Part shown: piece by piece, positions 58,996 through 64,000 of the stretch | Layout of the letters: each line of letters opens with the position of its first letter | Position numbering within the stretch: position 1 is the stretch's first letter | Assembly: GCA_018819175.1 (NCBI GenBank) | Contig: JAHJQQ010000056.1 | Location: 1-64,000, forward strand | From: Gammaproteobacteria bacterium | Lineage (GTDB): Bacteria; Pseudomonadota; Gammaproteobacteria; Thiohalobacterales; Thiohalobacteraceae | Reading direction: 5' to 3' | DNA: 64,000 bases | Notes under the pieces: generated by a model | Databases searched by the model: none | Seen by the model: the letters and a program-made list of their open reading frames with translations, nothing else | Told to the model about the DNA's origin: nothing | Made by a program: the position numbers and the translations under genes

Positions 58996-59676
58996 TTAAT
59001 CTATTGCTTCAGGCACCGGTTCCAGCAAATCCGCAGAATCGTTTTTCGGATTATTCACACTACGGCCGACCGGCCAGGCCTCCATGAGCGTATCAGGATA
59101 AGGTTTCAACAGGTCTGATAAGGCGTTCATGTAGGTCAGTTTGGGATTCATCCAGCTGTCATACAGTCTGGGTGGCAAAATCACCGGCATCCGGTCATGG
59201 ATGCCCGCGACCAGCTGATTGGCGTCGCAGGTGATAATGGTGCATGACTCAATGGCTGGTTCACCCTCGATTTCCCAGTGATCCCACAGGCCGGCAAAGG
59301 CGCAGGGTTGGCCGCCACGCAGACGAATGAAGTACGGTTGTTTGGTCGAGCCGGTTTTCTTCCATTCATAAAAGCCGTCGGCGGCGATCAGGCAGCGCCG
59401 TTGTTTGACTGGGTCACGATAGGCGGGTTTTTTCGCAAGCGTGTCGGCCCGGGCGTTGATCATCGAATATTTAGCGTCGGGGCCTTTCGACCAGTGCGGT
59501 ACCAGGCCCCAGTGCAGGTTGACGAGTTCGCGGATGCCGGACGGTGTGTTGCGTGCGACAAGAAGATTCTGTGTCGGCGCGATGTTATAGGCCGGATCAA
59601 GCTCATCCGTACTTTGTGCATGGAACAGGGTGGCGAAGGTTTCTACGGGAGAGGTTCGGGCGAAGCGTCCACACAT
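58996..59676 (-). CDS. SRAP-family SOS-associated peptidase (YedK type)
   Basis: A 226-residue protein that begins MCGRFA. Cys2 is the catalytic residue that forms a covalent link to abasic sites in single-stranded DNA and protects them. CLIAADGFYEWKK (about 95-107) carries the conserved Glu, and MPVILPP (about 162-168) is followed by the motif region typical of the family. HMCES/YedK proteins are of this length. There is no nearby SOS box that I can see. The gene is convergent with the DUF5062-like gene. Confidence 0.93.
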   Translation of the reverse strand: MCGRFARTSPVETFATLFHAQSTDELDPAYNIAPTQNLLVARNTPSGIRELVNLHWGLVPHWSKGPDAKYSMINARADTLAKKPAYRDPVKQRRCLIAADGFYEWKKTGSTKQPYFIRLRGGQPCAFAGLWDHWEIEGEPAIESCTIITCDANQLVAGIHDRMPVILPPRLYDSWMNPKLTYMNALSDLLKPYPDTLMEAWPVGRSVNNPKNDSADLLEPVPEAID

Positions 59677-59737
59677 AGCAGCCGTCTCCAGTTAATCTAC
59701 GATGCTGGCCAAGTGTAGCTTGTGCATTATTGCAGAC

Positions 59738-60016
59738 TCACAGCTGTTTCCCGGCCAGCGTCGGTGTCTTGTCCGTGCGCGTTTCCAGTTTCAAATAGCT
59801 GACCAGTCGCACGGTGCCTTCATTATGCAAAGTCGCGTGGATCTGTTCGACCGCGGCGAGGATGTCGTTCAGATTACCCTCGATGTTGGTGCCGGAGGCA
59901 TGCGTCTCGACGATGAAATCATATTTCTTCAGTAATTCCGTGACGCGGGTAATTTCCTTGCGCACGGAGACGCTGTTACCAATGGGGACGACTTGTAATT
60001 CTGCGGTGGCTTTCAT
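59738..60016 (-). CDS. MTH1187/YkoF-like thiamine-binding protein
   Basis: A 92-residue protein of the DUF77/MTH1187 family. The N-terminus ELQVVPIGNSVSVRKEITRV (about 6-25) and the central HASGTNIEGNLNDILAAVEQ (about 38-57) are its conserved segments. Family members bind thiamine or a similar small molecule as a ferredoxin-like tetramer. An AGGAGTAAGCA stretch on the minus strand precedes the ATG. The nearest plus-strand gene begins beyond a small repeat (60051-60081). Confidence 0.88.
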   Translation of the reverse strand: MKATAELQVVPIGNSVSVRKEITRVTELLKKYDFIVETHASGTNIEGNLNDILAAVEQIHATLHNEGTVRLVSYLKLETRTDKTPTLAGKQL

Positions 60017-60033
60017 TGCTTACTCCTGACTTC

Positions 60034-60082
60034 GGGAAATTCTGATTATTCCGTCATTCCGGCCTTCGCTGGAATGACGGGA
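60034..60082. repeat. Small CGTCATTCC palindrome with GGAAATTCTGATTATT end
   Basis: The core CCGTCATTCCGGCCTTCGC followed by TGGAATGACGG is an inverted repeat. The left outer end GGAAATTCTGATTATT matches the family. The right outer end is absent. Confidence 0.6.
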
Positions 60083-60179
60083 GATGAATGACATGTGCTG
60101 CTCGTTGTAACACAAGCGCCCTGGCGCGCGCATCTGCCGTTACTATGTTGCGCTGTGCATATTCTCTAGAGTCGATCCT

Positions 60180-60737
60180 ATGCTGACTGAACTACCGTTA
60201 TTCATGGATTTCGAGGCCTCGGGGCTGAGCCCGGAGAGTTATCCCATCCAGGTCGCCTGGAGCGCGCCGGATGGCAGCGTCACCGAATGTTGGTATATCG
60301 AACCTTCGACCACGTACGGCTGGGCATTGGAAGAGGCCTGGGCTGATTCGGCCGAACGTGTGCATGGAATCCCCTTCGCGACATTGCTCGAACAGGGTAA
60401 GCCGGCGGCCTTGATCGCGTCGCGTATGAACGAACAGCTCCAGGGTCAGACGGTGTATGTGGATGGCGGTGCCTATGATCGTGTCTGGTGCGAACAACTG
60501 TTTGTGGCGGCGGGTCTGGATCAGTGGTTCGCGATCGGTGAGTACTGGGACTTGATACTGGACATTCTGCCGCCCAGTCAGACCCGCCAGTCGGGTTGGC
60601 AGTACGCCTTGCAGGATGCCGCCTGGAAGCGGGTTCAGATGAGTGGCGGAGGGCGCCGTCATCATGCGGACACGGATGTGCGCTACTTAGTCGAGTTGTA
60701 CCGTCTCGCCCTGGGGCGCTCAGTTCGAGCCCGTTAA
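60180..60737 (+). CDS. DnaQ-like exonuclease-type protein
   Basis: A 185-residue protein with exonuclease-fold motifs: FMDFEASGLSPESYPIQVAW (about 8-27) carries the DFE of motif I, and RHHADTDVRYLVELY (about 160-174) resembles motif III (HxxxxD). Motif II is probably in VYVDGGAYDRVWCEQL (about 93-108). It is shorter than DnaQ and lacks extra domains. Possible roles are RNA or DNA trimming. The start ATG 60180 has TAGAG as its only upstream site. Confidence 0.75.
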   Translation: MLTELPLFMDFEASGLSPESYPIQVAWSAPDGSVTECWYIEPSTTYGWALEEAWADSAERVHGIPFATLLEQGKPAALIASRMNEQLQGQTVYVDGGAYDRVWCEQLFVAAGLDQWFAIGEYWDLILDILPPSQTRQSGWQYALQDAAWKRVQMSGGGRRHHADTDVRYLVELYRLALGRSVRAR

Positions 60738-60852
60738 ATGAGGTGTGCATGGCATCCCCGCGATACCCTTGATACACTATGCGCCCGCGTCGCTAAGGCC
60801 CGGCGCGTGCCCGACGTATATTAGTTAAGTAATTGATTTGGCATACCGGTTT

Positions 60853-60964
60853 GGCGGCTTGTGCCGGTCCCCCCGCGACGCTAAGCTGTGAACCCCGTCA
60901 GGCCCGGAAGGGAGCAGCGGCAGCAGTGATGCGGGCGCCGGGGTGTGGCTGGTACAGGTCGCCT
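60853..60964 (+). ncRNA. ffs: Bacterial small signal recognition particle RNA (4.5S)
   Basis: The conserved apical part is visible: GTCAGGCCCGGAAGGGAGCA (60897-60916), with the GGAA tetraloop and the AGCAG internal loop. The flanking stems pair GGCGG...GGTC (60853 on) with GGTACAGGTCGCC (up to 60964), and GTGAACC with GGGGTGTGGC. The RNA binds Ffh to target membrane proteins to the translocon. Its place just before dnaX is a known gammaproteobacterial arrangement. The ends are set by pairing and may be off by a few bases. Confidence 0.92.
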
Positions 60965-61077
60965 CTTAATTCCTATCCCATGGGTAGTTTGAACATCCGT
61001 AGGAGCGGGCTTGCCCGCAAACACGCCCTGGCAGTTCGCAGTCACTTTCGGGCTAGTCCGGACATAACAACGACGCT

Positions 61078-62733
61078 ATGAGCTATCAGGTCCTCGCGCG
61101 CAAATGGCGCCCCCGCAGTTTTCACACCCTGGTCGGCCAGGAGCATGTGCTGCGCGCGCTGGTCAACGCGCTCGATAACGACCGTCTGCATCATGCCTAT
61201 CTGTTCACCGGCACGCGCGGCGTCGGCAAGACCACCATCGCACGCATTTTCGCCAAGTCGCTCAACTGCGAGCAGGGTGTCAGTTCAAATCCCTGTGGCG
61301 TGTGCAGCGCCTGCACCGAGATTGACGAAGGTCGCTTCGTGGATCTTATTGAAGTCGATGCCGCCTCGCGCACCAAGGTTGATGAAACCCGCGAACTGCT
61401 GGAGAACGTCCAGTACGCGCCGACCCGTGGCCGTTACAAGGTGTACCTCATCGACGAAGTGCACATGTTCTCCAACCACAGCTTCAACGCGCTGCTGAAG
61501 ACCCTGGAAGAACCGCCGCCGCATGTGAAGTTCCTGTTGGCGACCACCGATCCGCAGAAGCTCCCGGTGACAATTCTGTCGCGTTGTCTGCAATTCAATC
61601 TGAAACGTCTGCCGTTACCGCTGATCTCGGGCTATCTGGTGGATGTGCTTCAGCGCGAAAATATCGAAGCCGAGTTACCTGCGTTGACGGAACTGGCGCG
61701 CGCCGCCGATGGCAGCATGCGCGATGCCTTGAGTCTGCTGGATCAGGCTATCGCCTTTGGCGGTGGCGTTGTGCATGAATCTGAAGTGCGCGCCATGCTC
61801 GGTTCCATTGAACGCGGCCAGATCTATGCCATGCTGCGCGCGCTGGCCCGGCAGGACGGCGCCGAACTGCTCGCGCAGGTGGCCCTGCTTGCAGAACAGG
61901 CGCCGGATTTTACGAATGTACTCGCGGAATTGTTATCACTTTTGCAACGCATTGCGGTGGCGCAGGCCGTGCCGGATGCCATTGACGATAGTTTTGGTGA
62001 TCGCGATACCGTACTGGAGTTGGCGCAGGCGCTGAGTCCGGAAGATGTGCAGCTGTATTATCAGATCGCGCTGATCGGTCGCCGTGATCTGCCACTCTCA
62101 CCCGATGCGCGCGGTGGGCTGGAAATGGTATTGCTGCGCATGCTGGCGTTCCGTCCCGACAGTGGTGCCGCGCAACCGGTTAGTGGTGGAGCAGCGGCAC
62201 GCGCGAGCACGCCTGCACCCACAACTCCGAGTGCGCGACCTGCCGCTGCGGTCAAGGCAGCAATACCGACTCCAGCGAAACCGGCGGTTGCCGCAACGCC
62301 GGCAGAACGCGCAGCCGACCCCGTTGTTGCGGTTGCGCCACGTGCCACACCGCCAAGCGGTGACTGGCCGGCACTCATCGACGCGCTGCAGTTGCGCGGC
62401 ATGGTCCGCCAACTGGCCGAGAACTGCACGCTCGCGGAACAGACTGACGCACTGGTGCATTTGCGCTTGGACCCTGCGCATGGGCATCTGCACAGCTCCG
62501 CGTTGGAAAAGAAACTCTCCGAAGCATTGAACGCGCAGTTCGGTCGCGACATGAAATTGCGTATCGATGTCGAGGCAGCCGGCGAAGAAACTCCGGCACA
62601 GCATCAGGCCCGGCTGGCCCGCGAGCGGCAGCAGGCCGCGGAGCGTTCGATTGCCGAGGACGACAATATCCGTAATCTGGAAGAGACCTTTGGTGCTCAG
62701 GTGCAGCGCGATACGGTGCGCCCGGTAGATTGA
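61078..62733 (+). CDS. dnaX: DNA polymerase III subunits gamma/tau
   Basis: A 551-residue clamp-loader ATPase. Walker A GTRGVGKTT is at about 44-52. A four-cysteine zinc module (CEQGVSSNPCGVCSAC) lies near 64-79. Walker B IDEVHM and SRCLQF follow. Domain III lies at about 225-360. An Ala/Pro-rich linker (about 365-425) leads to a C-terminal tau part that ends in QVQRDTVRPVD. The protein joins the clamp loader to the replicase. No A-rich slippery heptamer, as used in E. coli for the short gamma form, is apparent near the linker. The start ATG 61078 lies 113 bases after the 4.5S RNA. Confidence 0.96.
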   Translation: MSYQVLARKWRPRSFHTLVGQEHVLRALVNALDNDRLHHAYLFTGTRGVGKTTIARIFAKSLNCEQGVSSNPCGVCSACTEIDEGRFVDLIEVDAASRTKVDETRELLENVQYAPTRGRYKVYLIDEVHMFSNHSFNALLKTLEEPPPHVKFLLATTDPQKLPVTILSRCLQFNLKRLPLPLISGYLVDVLQRENIEAELPALTELARAADGSMRDALSLLDQAIAFGGGVVHESEVRAMLGSIERGQIYAMLRALARQDGAELLAQVALLAEQAPDFTNVLAELLSLLQRIAVAQAVPDAIDDSFGDRDTVLELAQALSPEDVQLYYQIALIGRRDLPLSPDARGGLEMVLLRMLAFRPDSGAAQPVSGGAAARASTPAPTTPSARPAAAVKAAIPTPAKPAVAATPAERAADPVVAVAPRATPPSGDWPALIDALQLRGMVRQLAENCTLAEQTDALVHLRLDPAHGHLHSSALEKKLSEALNAQFGRDMKLRIDVEAAGEETPAQHQARLARERQQAAERSIAEDDNIRNLEETFGAQVQRDTVRPVD

Positions 62734-63185
62734 TAGACTGCGGCTCATATCGTACGTAGGTCGGATTCAGCACCTTAGGCGCGCGTCCGACAAATTGTGG
62801 TAGAGCTAAAATTGATAATTTTGATTGATCGGTGCGACAGGCCCTATGTGCGAATGGCACTTACTGAAGCCAATTCGGTCCGATGTAGGGCGGGTCAGGT
62901 GCACTTTATAACAACGGTGTTGTGTTGCTGCGCAGCGCCCGTCGGGTTACGCAAACAACGCTAACCCGACCTACATAGCTAATTCATAGAAGCTGTCATT
63001 GCGAGCGAAGCGTGGCAATCTCGTAAAGCAGAATTAGTCGGTTGGAGGTTGCCGCGGCGCTGCGCGCCTCGCAATGACGGCTTAGTAATAGGCGCAAGCC
63101 CGACAACAGGATTGTGAATAGTTGGTATTGAATAAACAGTGTGACAGGGCCATGCACCTATCCACCCTAGCTTGAGGAATCCACT
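62734..63185. repeat. Intergenic region with a MITE remnant and a GTCATTGCGAG element
   Basis: Segment 62853-62976 is a shortened copy of the 28155 element: it starts AATGGCACTTACTGAAG, lacks part of the middle and lacks the right end. Segment 62984-63088 is a GTCATTGCGAG element with core arms at 62994 and 63080. No gene is visible; the leader of ybaB follows. Confidence 0.75.
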
Positions 63186-63509
63186 ATGAAAGGCGGTTTG
63201 GGTAACATCATGAAGCAGGCGCAGCAGATGCAGGAAAATATGCAGAAGCTGCAGGAGGAACTCGCCAAGGCGGAAATCACCGGCCAGTCCGGTGGTGGCA
63301 TGGTCAGCGTAATCATGAACGGTCGGCACGAAGTGCGGCGGGTCAGCATCGACCCCAGTCTGCTGAGCGACGACAAGGATATGCTGGAAGATCTGGTGGC
63401 CGCGGCGATCAACGATGCCGTACACAAGATCGACGCCACCAGCCAGGAACGCATGGCCTCGATGACTGCCGGGCTCAATCTGCCGGCCGGGTTCAAGCTG
63501 CCGTTCTGA
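63186..63509 (+). CDS. ybaB: YbaB/EbfC nucleoid-associated protein
   Basis: A 107-residue DNA-binding protein of the YbaB/EbfC family. The N-terminus MKGGLGNIMKQAQQMQENM and central GMVSVIMNGRHEVRRVSID (about 39-57) are conserved. It forms dimers like tweezers around DNA and often accompanies dnaX and recR, as here. The upstream GAGG at 63173-63176 is the ribosome site. The gene ends nine bases before recR. Confidence 0.94.
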   Translation: MKGGLGNIMKQAQQMQENMQKLQEELAKAEITGQSGGGMVSVIMNGRHEVRRVSIDPSLLSDDKDMLEDLVAAAINDAVHKIDATSQERMASMTAGLNLPAGFKLPF

Positions 63510-63518
63510 TTTCAATCC

Positions 63519-64000
63519 ATGGCGCATTCCCCACGTATCGAACGCTTGATTGAGGCGCTGCGCTGTCTGCCCGGCGTCGGCCCCAAATCGGCTCAACGCA
63601 TGACCTACCAGCTTCTGGAGCGGGATCGTGCGGGTGGTCGGCGTCTGGCCGAGGCGCTGGCCGAGGCCATGGATAAGGTCGGTAACTGCTCACGCTGCCG
63701 CACCCTCAGTGAAGACGCGATCTGTGGTTTGTGTGCCTCATCCAGCCGCGATGCCGCCTTGCTCTGTGTCGTGGAATCACCGGCGGACGTCGCGGCTTTG
63801 GAACAATCGACGGGTTATCGCGGTCAATACTTCGTGCTAATGGGACATTTGTCACCACTCGATGGCATCGGCCCGCGCGAGCTGGGCCTGGACCAGCTGG
63901 AGTCGCGTTTGGCCGACGGCGAGGTGCGTGAATTGATCCTGGCAACCAACCCCACCGTGGAAGGGGAGGCCACCGCCCACTACATTGCCGAGATGGCCCG
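63519..64000 (+). CDS. recR: RecR recombination protein (5' part)
   Basis: The first 160 residues of RecR, cut by the window end. The helix-hairpin-helix CLPGVGPKSAQRM is at about 17-29. The four-cysteine zinc finger is CSRC...CGLC (about 57-71). The Toprim domain begins near LLCVVESPADVAALE (about 81-95), and LATNPTVEGEATAHYIA follows. RecR works with RecF and RecO to load RecA at gaps. It starts ten bases after ybaB, as in other gammaproteobacteria. Confidence 0.95.
   Translation, partial: MAHSPRIERLIEALRCLPGVGPKSAQRMTYQLLERDRAGGRRLAEALAEAMDKVGNCSRCRTLSEDAICGLCASSSRDAALLCVVESPADVAALEQSTGYRGQYFVLMGHLSPLDGIGPRELGLDQLESRLADGEVRELILATNPTVEGEATAHYIAEMA

Noticed and set aside
61078..62733. Programmed frameshift in dnaX as in E. 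coli
   Set aside because: I saw no A-AAA-AAG-type heptamer or stem-loop at the end of the ATPase part.

Overview
The window reads as chromosomal DNA of a gammaproteobacterium. Evidence for this is the run 4.5S RNA - dnaX - ybaB/ebfC - recR at the right end, a SUF operon at the left end, and DUF2058, DUF1415, DUF1840, DbpA and Mqo-type genes of gammaproteobacterial style. Most genes are moderately GC-rich. The stretches around 22-24.5 kb and 28.7-32.3 kb look more AT-rich. I cannot name the genus from sequence alone. No rRNA, tRNA, CRISPR array, prophage or intact transposase is visible.

Layout. 0.2-3.6 kb: Fe-S cluster assembly operon (sufC, sufD, SufT/MIP18-type, SufA/IscA-type, sufE) with no sufS desulfurase inside the visible part. 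3.6-7.4 kb: a small membrane protein, a signal-peptide-bearing isoaspartyl methyltransferase and a membrane-embedded spermidine-synthase-like protein. 7.5-10.5 kb (minus strand): a compact three-gene lipid-modification operon (SAM methyltransferase, cyclopropane-fatty-acid-synthase family, geranylgeranyl-reductase-family flavoprotein). 10.7-27 kb: a stress and energy accessory region. It holds an FNR/ANR-like box, a host-attachment-family protein, a groES-less GroEL paralogue, DUF2934, a thioredoxin-membrane fusion, a P-type cation ATPase translationally coupled to a KefB-type antiporter, two tandem-domain universal stress proteins and an orphan V-type ATPase subunit I. It also contains two decayed genes that I reconstructed from intergenic DNA: a frameshifted phosphoketolase and a sensor-kinase ATPase tail.

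27.3-38 kb: a sulfotransferase-like gene; a transposon-like repeat cluster; a two-gene minus-strand operon (ThDP enzyme plus a glycosyltransferase-like protein); a CDF metal transporter; a 49-residue DUF3096 protein; a truncated CbpM-like modulator overlapping class I fructose-bisphosphate aldolase; DUF1840; and a hemolysin-III protein. 38-47 kb: one 2950-codon cyclic beta-1,2-glucan synthase (NdvB/Cgs type). 47-60 kb: housekeeping and conserved genes (cold-shock protein, zinc-lid adenylate kinase, DnaQ-like exonuclease, Mqo-type dehydrogenase, DbpA helicase, ABC-2 exporter, DUF2058, DUF1415, SRAP, MTH1187-type). 60-64 kb: a second exonuclease-like gene, 4.5S RNA, dnaX, ybaB and the start of recR.

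Intergenic DNA is crowded with small repeats. One family shares the outer terminus GGAACCTCTGATTAAT around exchangeable palindromic cores. Another is a roughly 185-bp MITE with perfect 17-bp ends (AATGGCACTTACTTAAG) and IS4-like target duplications, one copy of which sits inside the first family. A degenerate N-terminal duplicate of the exonuclease gene and a duplicated proline-rich microprotein also point to frequent small-scale duplication and decay in the 15-33 kb region.

The most interesting candidates are the lipid trio, the anaerobic/energy-stress region with its lost phosphoketolase, the P-type ATPase/KefB pair behind a sigma-54-like promoter, the ThDP-glycosyltransferase pair, and the nested repeat system.
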